Shown one piece after another: positions 15,736 to 22,532 of a stretch of DNA of 27,961 nucleotides. A program made the translations under genes and the position numbers. A model generated the notes under the pieces. That model was not told where the DNA came from, did no database searches, and was given only the letters and a program-made list of their open reading frames with translations. Source of the stretch: Candidatus Stahliibacteriota bacterium. GTDB lineage: Bacteria; Hydrothermota; UBA3073. The stretch lies in NCBI GenBank assembly GCA_030627085.1, contig DAOUSS010000004.1:1-27961 (forward strand). The letters run 5' to 3'. Every line of letters starts with the position of its first letter. Position 1 is the stretch's first letter.

Positions 15736-16026
15736 ATGGGACAATCAAAACATGACAAAATTGCAAAATATTTAGCGAAGATAAACAAGACCGAATATAA
15801 CGAGGGTCCAGGGCCTGATATTCAGGCAAAAAATCGGATAATAGAAGTGGTTACCCACGAGAGCGATTTGTATTCATCTCTTGACCAAGTAAAACGATTC
15901 CAGAAACCCAAATATATTGCTACAACACCAGATTTGGTCAGAAAAGCTAAAGATGTTACAAAAGGAACCGGTATAGGGGTTATGGGTCCAAAAGGAACTA
16001 TAAAAAAGAAGGCAGGCGGTAAGTAG
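15736..16026 (+). CDS. small nuclease-fold-like protein of unknown function
   Basis: A 96-residue basic protein. The arrangement YNEGPGPDIQAKN-RIIEVVTHESD followed by LDQVKRFQKPKYIATTPDLV and GTGIGVMGPKG resembles the core of restriction-endonuclease-like folds, with GPDI supplying an Asp and IEV an Glu. The usual catalytic Lys after Glu is replaced (EVVT), so it may be inactive or belong to a variant such as the small archaeal/bacterial resolvase-like proteins. A GGGGGTG stretch about 10 nt upstream may serve as ribosome-binding site. It lies 60 nt before the AbiV-like gene, on the same strand. Function is unassigned. Confidence 0.6.
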   Translation: MGQSKHDKIAKYLAKINKTEYNEGPGPDIQAKNRIIEVVTHESDLYSSLDQVKRFQKPKYIATTPDLVRKAKDVTKGTGIGVMGPKGTIKKKAGGK

Positions 16027-16086
16027 AAAACAGACCCGGTCCTTACTGAGACATCAAGATTGAAGAATTTGTAGTGGGGCTTTACT

Positions 16087-17610
16087 ATGATGGAGAAAGT
16101 AGCACAAGGTTTAGAATTTAATGAATCTCAAGAGGTTATAAAAGAATGCATTACCCATGCCGGTGATCTGGTAAAGGGTGCAAAGTTTCTTTTAGAGCAA
16201 CAGCTTGGACACATTGCTTATCATTTAGCAACGCTCGCTTTGGAAGAAATAGGAAAAGCAACATTGATTGGGATGCAAACAGTACCTTTTAAGCAGAATG
16301 GCTCTCAAAGTATGTTAGAAAAAGTGGGTGATGATCATGTAAAAAAACTATTTTGGGCGCTCTGGGGACCTTCGTTTGGGAAGAAAAGAATTACTTCAGA
16401 GCAAATTGAAAGTTATAAGGGACTTGCAAAACGTATTCACGAAACGAGATTAGCTGGATTGTATGTCGAGCCATCATTGAAAAGTTCTATACCACCTCGG
16501 GAAGTAATATCGCAGAAAGAAGTTGAGAATATAATAGGAATTGCAGAAGCAAGGGTTAAGATAGAAGAAGTGCAGAAATTGAAAGATCTTGACCCAGAAA
16601 CCAAAAATAATCTTGTTTGGTTTTCCAAAGCGGCTCAAGATATAGACAAAAGGAATCTAATCTTTGGGAAGAAATCAATGGATAAACTCCAAGAGCTAAG
16701 GCAACCAAGGCTTTGGATTTCTTGGATGAAGGAGCAATTTGATAAGGCTGAACAGGAGAGCCACGAATTAATAAGAAAAGAATTAAAGAGAGAGGAGCCA
16801 GCATACAAAGAAACAGAAGAGTCTAAGTGGAAATTTAAAATGCGATTATATACAAATTCACATTCAATAAGACAAAAGCCGCTGAATTGGTGGAATAATA
16901 TTTCACACTACATCAAATTTTATACAACTGACAAGAAAGAGGAATTAATTTTAGAATTCACCCTTCCTAAAGCTGTTTCTATTCATGCGTTATGGTGGGC
17001 AGGTTGGGGTCATAGTAGAAGGATTGTCACGGCTCTTAATATTGGTTCACGTGGCTACTTTTGGTGGTATATACCCAAACAAATATCGAGGTTTTATGAT
17101 AAACTTGAAGACCTTGAAAATAACAGTGAATTACGAGTTGAACGTTCTCCAATCCTGAAATTAGACTGGGGACATCAAGCTTTAAAAGAACAAGATCTGA
17201 AGCACGTGGCTTTAGCTTTCAGATATCTACCAGGTCCCCAGAATAAAAATAAAACAGAGCCTTTCGACCATTATATTCATGGTTTATCATTGCTTTCAAA
17301 AAACGATATCCATTTGCGTTTCGAGGCAAACGCCTTTCTTGAATTTTTCCAAGCATTTAAGACTGGAATGAAAATATATGGAGATTGGAAAGTAGACGAA
17401 AATTTTGAGGAAGCCGTGGAATCAAAATTTAAAGAAATTATGCCAGATGTTCATACTCATTTGGAACTTACGAAATTGGGAGGAGAGTTTGAAAAGATAA
17501 ATCGTCCGCCAAGAGAAATAACTCTTACTGAAGCAGGTGGTATGAAAATATTTTGCGATACTTACTTTTTAGATACATTTTATAAACTTGATAAAGTAAA
17601 ACATGATTGA
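16087..17610 (+). CDS. AbiV-family (HEPN) protein with a long C-terminal extension
   Basis: A 507-residue protein. Residues about 15-60 (CITHAGDLVKGAKFLLEQQ then HIAYHLATLALEEIGKATLIG) match the start of the AbiV HEPN domain, in which LALEEIGKA is the best-conserved block; a later RIHETRLAGLYVE also fits. AbiV of Lactococcus blocks phage protein synthesis and is about 200 residues, so over half of this protein is extra. The extension (about 260-507) is Trp/His-rich (KPLNWWNNISHYIKFY, HALWWAGWGHSRR, YFWWYIP), matches nothing I know and may be a sensor or partner-binding module. Its stop overlaps the next ATG by 8 nt, indicating a translationally coupled operon. The start could be either of two adjacent ATGs. 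Confidence 0.72.
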   Translation: MMEKVAQGLEFNESQEVIKECITHAGDLVKGAKFLLEQQLGHIAYHLATLALEEIGKATLIGMQTVPFKQNGSQSMLEKVGDDHVKKLFWALWGPSFGKKRITSEQIESYKGLAKRIHETRLAGLYVEPSLKSSIPPREVISQKEVENIIGIAEARVKIEEVQKLKDLDPETKNNLVWFSKAAQDIDKRNLIFGKKSMDKLQELRQPRLWISWMKEQFDKAEQESHELIRKELKREEPAYKETEESKWKFKMRLYTNSHSIRQKPLNWWNNISHYIKFYTTDKKEELILEFTLPKAVSIHALWWAGWGHSRRIVTALNIGSRGYFWWYIPKQISRFYDKLEDLENNSELRVERSPILKLDWGHQALKEQDLKHVALAFRYLPGPQNKNKTEPFDHYIHGLSLLSKNDIHLRFEANAFLEFFQAFKTGMKIYGDWKVDENFEEAVESKFKEIMPDVHTHLELTKLGGEFEKINRPPREITLTEAGGMKIFCDTYFLDTFYKLDKVKHD

Positions 17611-18502
17611 AAAAGATGAATTTGAAAGATGGACGAAATCAGCCCATAATATATTTGAAATTTTTGAAGGGCGTCATGATGCATATCCTCTGTGCCAGAA
17701 ATGGACAAGAGATTGGTTGGATAATGGGATATTTAGGATTACCGAAGAGGAACTAAGGAGAGCTAATAATTCGATTGAAAATTTTAATTATGATGCGTTC
17801 AGAGATAAAAAAGATAAAGACGATAAAGAGTGGAAAGAATTCATCGATAAGATTAAGTCAGGAATAAGCGATTTTATGGAAGTCTTTGCTAAAACAAACA
17901 GTAATGACAATATCGGCTTTGGAGTGGCACTTTATTTGTTCACCTAGAATTTTCGGAGATTTAAAAACTATTTCAAGAAGATTGAAAATTTTAAGATAGG
18001 TACATATTTTGAAGATTTAGGATATTTCCTTAGCTCAAAAAAGGAGGAATTCAATTATTTCACAAAGAAAAAGTTGATATCCGACGACATAGAAGAAGAA
18101 AGAGCATCGAAAATATTTGAAGATGTAAATGCGAAACTCATAGAATTGGGAAAAAGTAAAAATGAACCTGTAGGAACAATAAAGCTGCTCCATAGTGTTG
18201 CGCCTTATTTTTTCCCTTTATTAGATAATCCGATGGCTAAGGCAATAGGATTGAAGAAAAGATATGAGATACTCAGTTTATCGCATTACCTTAGTTGGAT
18301 GGAAGGCATAAAGATTTGGCTTAGTGAATACAGTGATATGATTGAAGAAGTTGAAAAAGAATTGAAGCAGTCTATTCTTAAGTCAATAGACCAAGGTTTT
18401 TATATTATGAGTTCGATAAATCTTTCATTAAGAATGAAAAGATTAGGACTTGATCTAAGTAAAGAAGATCATGAGTCAACCGCGGGAAAAGGAGAGGAAT
18501 AG
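17603..18502 (+). pseudogene. unknown helical protein interrupted by an in-frame TAG
   Basis: One continuous reading frame of 299 codons plus stop, split by a single TAG at 17945-17947. The first part (17603-17947, 114 codons) ends ...GVALYLFT, and the same frame continues NFRRFKNYFKKIENFKIG with normal codon use to the TGA/TAG-free end at 18502. A TTG at 18074 could restart translation of the last 142 residues. TGG (Trp) or CAG (Gln) to TAG is the simplest explanation. The product is Lys/Glu-rich and helical, with a KLLHSVAPYFFPLLDNP block resembling helical proteins of mobile elements; no family is recognised. It overlaps the AbiV-like gene by 8 nt and precedes an ATPase remnant by 4 nt. 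Confidence 0.65.
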
Positions 18503-18506
18503 AAAA

Positions 18507-18704
18507 ATGGCTACAAATAACTCTCGGTTAGCATACCATAAAATAAAAAGGCTGGAAGTCGCTGGTGGATTTCTGGATGGAATGAAGATTGAGTTTGACG
18601 ATAATCTCAATCGCCTTATCGTTGGAAGAGGAACAAGCAAAACAACAGAAATTGAGTTTACCCGCTACGCTCCCTTTGAAATTGAAAGGTGCGGGGATTT
18701 TTGA
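18507..18704 (+). pseudogene. N-terminal remnant of an SMC/RecF-like ATPase
   Basis: The ATG at 18507 has GGAGAGG 7-8 nt upstream and lies 4 nt after the preceding stop. The product begins with KIKRLEVAGGFLDGMKIEFDDNLN, the typical first strands of ABC/SMC-type AAA ATPases, followed by a P-loop region VGRGTSKTT where the family has GRGTGKTT; the essential Gly before Lys is Ser (AGC, one transition from GGC). The frame stops after 65 residues, soon after the P-loop (EIEFTRYA), where several hundred residues should follow. A mobile repeat begins 44 nt further on. This is the broken third gene of the AbiV-like operon. Confidence 0.68.
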
Positions 18705-18747
18705 AAAGCCGCATAGGTAAAGGAAGAGCTGATGGTGGGAAGATCTG

Positions 18748-18884
18748 GGGTCAGACCTGAATAAAAAAATTAGTTGATACAAGAAGAGAACTGGTGTGAG
18801 TTATATTATAGCAAAGCGATAGTAAACCTAAGATAATGATAGAAAAGAAAAATTAGTTTTAGATTCTACTTTCAGGTCTGACCC
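18748..18884. mobile_element. 137 bp miniature element with perfect 14 bp terminal inverted repeats
   Basis: The left end GGGTCAGACCTGAA (18748-18761) and right end TTCAGGTCTGACCC (18871-18884) are exact reverse complements. The interior is AT-rich with no frame. Its right interior (GATAGAAAAGAAAAATTAGTTTTAGATTC) aligns with the transposase-bearing copy at 20941-21165, so it is a non-autonomous deletion derivative. It follows the truncated ATPase directly. Confidence 0.75.
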
Positions 18885-18953
18885 TGTTATTAGACTGTTA
18901 TCTAGATCGAATTTTAAATAATAGTTAATCCAATGTATTTAACAGAGAAGGCA

Positions 18954-19782
18954 ATGGATAAAAAAAAGATTTTTATTAGCTTCTCATCTCAAAAAGATAA
19001 AAATAAAATGAACGCATTCTTCAAAGCAATCAAAAAGGATGGCACATTTGAGCCGATAGTAGTAGAAAAGAAGAAAACTCCTGGTAAGCTTTTCAGTGAA
19101 AAGGTAAAAGAAGCAATTAAACAATCCGATTACTTCATCCCTATTCTTACTAGAAATTCAAGAACCAGTCAATGGGTAAACCAGGAGATTGGATTTGCAG
19201 AGGCACAAGTTAAATGCGTAATTCTTCCAATTGTCGAAGAAAGTATTGCCCCAAAACTCAAGGGGTTTATACATAATCAATTGGAGTGTTTTAAATTTTC
19301 GGGGGACCGTTCAAATAAGAATAAAGAGGCCTATAACTTTAGAGTACGTTACAAAGAAATAATCGTTCACCTTAAAGAAATGATCGAGTCCAAATTAGTA
19401 GTGCACAAGGATAAAATGGTTGAAAAATTCACTTCTATGATTTTTCCCTCAAGAGTCGAACAAGGCACTTCTTATACAACAAAAGTGCATTTTGTGGGGA
19501 CAGTTAAAAATGGATTCTTCGATAATTATGTGAACCATAGAGAATCGGGTTGGAAAACATGGAATTGGGATAACAACACTTTAAAAAACTTAAAAAGAAC
19601 ATACCCGGGTGAAATTCACGGAGATGTCAATATTAAAAGTGAATATACATGGTCCATGGTCAACAAAGGATTGGCCAAAAGGTAAGTATAATATCCATGT
19701 TAGATTATATGACCATCCAACACCTGGTGAAAAGATGAGAATAGTTATAGCTGAAGAAATCCATGAGTTTGAAGTTACGTAG
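18954..19782 (+). pseudogene. TIR-domain protein with beta-rich C-terminus, frameshifted near 19671
   Basis: Residues about 4-130 form a TIR domain: KIFISFSSQKDKNKM at the start, DYFIPILTRNSRTSQWVNQEIGFAEAQ with the likely NAD-hydrolysing Glu78, then ILPIVEE. Bacterial TIR proteins deplete NAD or make signalling nucleotides in phage defence. Residues 160-240 look beta-rich (SYTTKVHFVGTV, YPGEIHGDVNI). The frame ends at 19685 (...NKGLAKR), but the +1 frame continues at once with KGKYNIHVRLYDHPTPGEK to a TAG at 19780-19782. Removing one T at about 19671 gives ...NKGWPKGKYNIHV, a natural ending for a beta-sandwich. ATGs at 18933 and 18954 are both possible starts. It is probably inactivated or carries a sequencing error. 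Confidence 0.75.
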
Positions 19783-19801
19783 AAACAACATAAGGAGAGA
19801 T

Positions 19802-19910
19802 CTGGAGTCGGACCCGAATTAAGAAAATAGTTGATATAAGTAAGGATCTGGGGTAAAAATATAATATGGCAAAGTGATAGAGAAAGAGGGCATGGGGTCA
19901 GGCCTTTAGT
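19802..19910. repeat. third copy of the repeat element, partial
   Basis: TGGAGTCGGACCCGAA, then AATAGTTGATATAAGTAAGGATCTGGGGTAAAA and TATGGCAAAGTGATAG, follow the copy at 15431 closely. The expected right end is replaced by ATGGGGTCAGGCC, a left-type end in direct orientation, so two copies may have recombined here. Confidence 0.6.
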
Positions 19911-20047
19911 TTTAAGTTTTTCTTGACTTTTTGGAGTACGATTTCAGTCTGGGGAGACCTTCGAACACCAATCTCTCTTAAGCAACTTAATAGGACACTA
20001 CAAAACACGAAATTTAAGAACCAACACCATTTGCATAATAAGATACC
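19911..20047. other. gap before the SWIM gene
   Basis: No gene is seen. A TTGACT at 19923-19928 lacks a matching -10 box. Together with the repeat at 19802 it forms a 265 nt gap without coding signal. Confidence 0.35.
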
Positions 20048-20929
20048 ATGAAATCAGTCACCCAGTTCTATCTCGACAAAACTGAAGAGGCTGTCTGGCA
20101 CCGCGGTGAAGACTATGTCAATAAAGGTCGCGTGAGAGTAGAATATTATGATGACAGGAAGATCAAAGCGGTCGTATCAGGTAAAGAAGCATACAAAGTG
20201 ACAATAAGATGGGTTACCAATGGTTTAAGAAAGAGCTGCACCTGCCCGTATAAGAGAGGGATATGCAAGCATGTCGTCGCCACTGCCCTTGTCTGGGATG
20301 AGCTGTTCGGCATAGCGCGCCCTTCAAAAGATATGGTCAGGTTCCGAACCATTCAACCTCCGCCGATTTCGCCTCGGCAGATTACTGCATGTTATAACGA
20401 CCCTTTAAATGCGGATCTGGATGTTATCCGTATCGCAGTCGATTACTACGCGCTGTCTCCAAAGGCACATGCACGCCTTCCCCGGTGTCCCAGAATTGAA
20501 ACGCACGAAAAAGTACCGCTCACTTTCGAAGAAGTTAAAAAGGCATTAAACGAAATGGAAAAGTGGTCGCGACGGCGTGAGTATCATTCCTATTTCTGCG
20601 CCGGTGAAATGGCAGCTGCATTCAGCGAAATGCTTGAAATTATGGAAAAGCGCCTTCCTTCATCTCCATCTGAAGTAATGATTAAAGTAATGGCGCATTG
20701 TGTGGACTGGTTTTATCGGGAATTTGAACAGAGGATAGATGGTAGTGACGGTGTGTGGATTTTCCCAGTGACGAGAATCGGAAAGATAGTCGCCCGATTA
20801 CTGGATATATACCCTTCACATCCTGCCTGGCAGGAGTTCAATCAGATTGTTGAAAAAGTCGGCGATTGGTGGGGTGAGCCCGGTCTTAACGCGGAAGAGA
20901 TTGCCAGATGGCGTGACCAGTGTCTATAA
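20048..20929 (+). CDS. SWIM zinc-finger domain protein
   Basis: A 293-residue protein. Near the N-terminus, SCTCPYKRGICKHVVATALVWDE gives the CxCx6CxH pattern of a SWIM zinc finger (Cys64, Cys66, Cys73, His75), preceded by the usual RVRVEYYDDRKIKAVVSG.EAYKV strands. SWIM domains bind zinc and probably DNA or proteins and often occur beside SNF2 helicases; none is adjacent here. The rest (100-293) is helical and Trp-rich, without a recognised domain. Codons are clearly more GC-rich than those of the neighbouring defence genes (for example CGCGCC, CCCCGG), suggesting a different origin. Confidence 0.82.
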   Translation: MKSVTQFYLDKTEEAVWHRGEDYVNKGRVRVEYYDDRKIKAVVSGKEAYKVTIRWVTNGLRKSCTCPYKRGICKHVVATALVWDELFGIARPSKDMVRFRTIQPPPISPRQITACYNDPLNADLDVIRIAVDYYALSPKAHARLPRCPRIETHEKVPLTFEEVKKALNEMEKWSRRREYHSYFCAGEMAAAFSEMLEIMEKRLPSSPSEVMIKVMAHCVDWFYREFEQRIDGSDGVWIFPVTRIGKIVARLLDIYPSHPAWQEFNQIVEKVGDWWGEPGLNAEEIARWRDQCL

Positions 20930-20940
20930 TAGCGTATTGA

Positions 20941-21165
20941 GATCATGCCCGAAAAAATAAAATAGCTAATACAAAAGGTCTTTTTATATATATCAGCAGA
21001 AATACAAGCAAGCGGGTAATCGTGAGATAGGAAGGTTTTTAAGGCGTGATCCAACAATGGTGTCATATCTTATGAAACAATCAACGAAGAAATCGTATAA
21101 GGAATTGATAGAAAATAAAAAAATTTATTTTAGATTCTTTTTTCAGGTCTAACCCCATTGACCCC
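20941..21165. mobile_element. element copy carrying the transposase remnant
   Basis: The left end GCCCGAAAAAATAAAATAG corresponds to the decayed GACCTGAATAAA end of the other copies. The right end TTTCAGGTCTAACCCC (21141-21156) keeps the terminal repeat, with GATAGAAAATAAAAAAATTTATTTTAGATTC inside it as in the miniature copies. It is followed by host-type filler, including TGTGCCTTCGTGGTGAA. Confidence 0.55.
20970..21152 (+). pseudogene. C-terminal remnant of a transposase, probably REP-associated (RAYT/IS200-like)
   Basis: An open stretch with no start encodes NREIGRFLRRDPTMVSYLMKQ, a DnaA-like helix-turn-helix that ends many REP-associated Y1 transposases, followed by KKSYKELIENKK and a stop inside the right-hand repeat end. 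The upstream part is missing. The enclosing element (about 20941-21165) has the same ends as the miniature copies at 15431, 18748 and 19802, so this transposase family probably mobilised them. Assignment to RAYT rests on motif memory. Confidence 0.5.
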
Positions 21166-21217
21166 CTTTCCCTCCTTTGTGCCTTCGTGGTGAATGTCTT
21201 TTTTTGAAAATTTTTTC

Positions 21218-21246
21218 TTGACAAATTGCAAATCTTATGGTATAAT
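21218..21246 (+). promoter_or_regulatory. consensus promoter of the TetR-led cluster
   Basis: TTGACA (21218-21223) and TATAAT (21241-21246) are both perfect and 17 nt apart. Transcription would start near 21253, about 20 nt before the regulator gene. Confidence 0.83.
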
Positions 21247-21275
21247 ACTATTCGACTATTTTGGTCTAATAGTAT
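21245..21275. promoter_or_regulatory. candidate TetR-family operator overlapping the -10 box and start codon
   Basis: Perfect 8 bp arms ATACTATT (21245-21252) and AATAGTAT (21268-21275). An extra ACTATT at 21255-21260 gives a tighter pair with AATAGT (21268-21273). The left arm overlaps the end of the -10 box, and the right arm covers the first bases of the ATG at 21274. Binding here would block transcription, consistent with autorepression. Confidence 0.55.
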
Positions 21276-21855
21276 GACAATGAAAGAAAAGAAAAGGGAA
21301 ATAATTTTACAAAACGCTCGGGGTCTATTTGCCCATTATGGGTTAAAGAAGACAAGTGTAGATGACATCGCTGCTGGTGCGAAAATTGGTAAAGCAACGA
21401 TCTATTACTATTTCAAAAGCAAACAAGAGATCTTCAAGACCGTAGTCGAGCGTGAGTTGGCAATACTCAAGAATGCTATAAGAGAAGCTATCTCTAAGGA
21501 AGACTCTCCTCAGGAAAAGCTTCGGGTTTTTATATTTACCAGAATATCTCATATGCAGAAACTTGTAAATCTGTACAGAGTAACGAAGGATATCGTAACA
21601 GAGTTGCTTCCGGATCTCGAAAAAATCAGGGAATCGCATTTTAGAGAAGAGATAGATATCGTAAATGGAATACTTACTGAAGGAGTTAAGAAAGGAATTT
21701 TCAGTGTCAAAAGAATCGAACTAACTGCTTTGGCAATGGTTTCAGCGTTAAAGGGATTAGAATATCCATGGGTCATGGATGGAAAACCATTGGACATTGA
21801 AAAAAGTGCAGATGCGCTACTCCAGATTTTATTTAAAGGAATAGAAGTAAGGTAA
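21274..21855 (+). CDS. TetR/AcrR-family transcriptional regulator
   Basis: A 193-residue one-component repressor. The N-terminal HTH is standard: IILQNARGLFAHYGLKKTSVDDIAAGAKIGKATIYYYFKSKQEIF (about 8-52). The C-terminal ligand domain (60-190) has no identifiable ligand. I start it at the ATG at 21274 because the promoter predicts a transcript beginning near 21253, which excludes the ATG at 21226; an ATG at 21280 is equally possible. There is no good Shine-Dalgarno. As first gene of the co-oriented cluster it probably controls the downstream radical-SAM and lipid genes in response to a small, perhaps lipid-like, molecule (inference). Confidence 0.92.
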   Translation: MTMKEKKREIILQNARGLFAHYGLKKTSVDDIAAGAKIGKATIYYYFKSKQEIFKTVVERELAILKNAIREAISKEDSPQEKLRVFIFTRISHMQKLVNLYRVTKDIVTELLPDLEKIRESHFREEIDIVNGILTEGVKKGIFSVKRIELTALAMVSALKGLEYPWVMDGKPLDIEKSADALLQILFKGIEVR

Positions 21856-21873
21856 AATTTTTTTAAATATTTA

Positions 21874-21888
21874 TTCCGCACTGCGGAA
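21874..21888. promoter_or_regulatory. palindrome TTCCGC-ACT-GCGGAA, candidate PhaR operator
   Basis: Perfect 6 bp arms around a 3 nt spacer, placed just before the phaR-like ribosome-binding site. Its core CCGCN3GCGG closely resembles the CTGCN3-4GCAG site I recall for PhaR of Rhodobacter sphaeroides. Autorepression is therefore plausible. Confidence 0.52.
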
Positions 21889-21901
21889 AATAGGAGGAGA
21901 T

Positions 21902-22447
21902 ATGAGAGTTATAAAAAAGTATGCTGCACGGAAGATGTATGACGTAGAAAATTCAAGGTTTGTCACTCTGCTGAAGATTGCAGAGCTGATAGCATCAGGA
22001 GAGGAGATTCGGGTAGTGGATGATAAGACTGGCGAGGATATTACGCCTACAGTATTGGCGCAGATTATTTTGGAACAGCAAAGGGGCGGACGGAATCTTT
22101 CTTCTGTGCCTGGCTTGCTTCGTGAACTCATAAGAAAAGGAACGGGTTCTGTGGTTGACTTTCTGGAAAGACCTGTTTTGGGACCTCTTGAATTGATCAC
22201 TCTCACAGAAGAAAAGGTGAAAGAGATTATTGGAAAACTTGTTAAAAGAGGAGAAGTATCGAGAGGTGAAAGCGATAATTTACTAAGGGATCTTCTTGCT
22301 AAAGTGGGGAAAAGCAAAAAGGCATTAGAAACTTTCATCAAAGAAACTATTGCCCGTATGAATATACCAACCAGGACGGAATTAGAGAAACTCGAGGGAG
22401 AGATAAGAGAACTAAATAAGAGACTTAGTGCAAGCACTAATAGATAA
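21902..22447 (+). CDS. phaR: PHB/PHA-accumulation-regulator (PhaR-type) DNA-binding protein
   Basis: A 181-residue protein. Residues 1-60 (RVIKKYAARKMYDVENSRFVTLLKIAELIASGEEIRVVDDKTGEDIT) match the PhaR DNA-binding domain closely (IKKYANRRLYDT..S.YVTL.DIA.LI..G...RV.D.KTGED.T). The following TPTVLAQIILEQQ is also conserved. The C-terminus (about 150-180) is a heptad-rich helix, a likely coiled coil. In PHA producers PhaR senses polymer granules and represses phasin genes; no PHA synthase or phasin is in this window, so here it may sense another hydrophobic surface or lipid. GGAGGAG a few bases upstream is a strong ribosome-binding site. Confidence 0.85.
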   Translation: MRVIKKYAARKMYDVENSRFVTLLKIAELIASGEEIRVVDDKTGEDITPTVLAQIILEQQRGGRNLSSVPGLLRELIRKGTGSVVDFLERPVLGPLELITLTEEKVKEIIGKLVKRGEVSRGESDNLLRDLLAKVGKSKKALETFIKETIARMNIPTRTELEKLEGEIRELNKRLSASTNR

Positions 22448-22472
22448 TAAATACAAATATTAAAAATTAAAT

Positions 22473-22494
22473 ATCAAATATTTTTATATTTGAT
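22473..22494. terminator. AT-only hairpin between phaR and the first radical-SAM gene
   Basis: Perfect 9 bp stem ATCAAATAT-TTTT-ATATTTGAT followed by a T-rich run. It would be a weak terminator or attenuator, or may just be the low-complexity filler seen in other gaps (similar words at 4626-4811). Confidence 0.3.
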
Positions 22495-22532
22495 TTTTGC
22501 ATTTTGATTTTTGATTTTATAAAGGGGGTATT

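Noticed and set aside
17945..17947. TAG recoded as an amino acid genome-wide
   Set aside because: TAG is used as an ordinary stop elsewhere in the window (1058-1060 after moxR, 11202-11204 after abiEi), so a global recoding is unlikely.
8097..21200. tRNA-Asn as the attachment site of one integrative element
   Set aside because: I found no duplicate of the tRNA 3' end and no integrase in the window; the island may still be tRNA-associated, but this cannot be claimed.
21871..22437. Long minus-strand frame opposite phaR
   Set aside because: It mirrors the phaR gene; the plus-strand product has a clear family match and ribosome-binding site, whereas the mirror product is Ser-rich and matches nothing.
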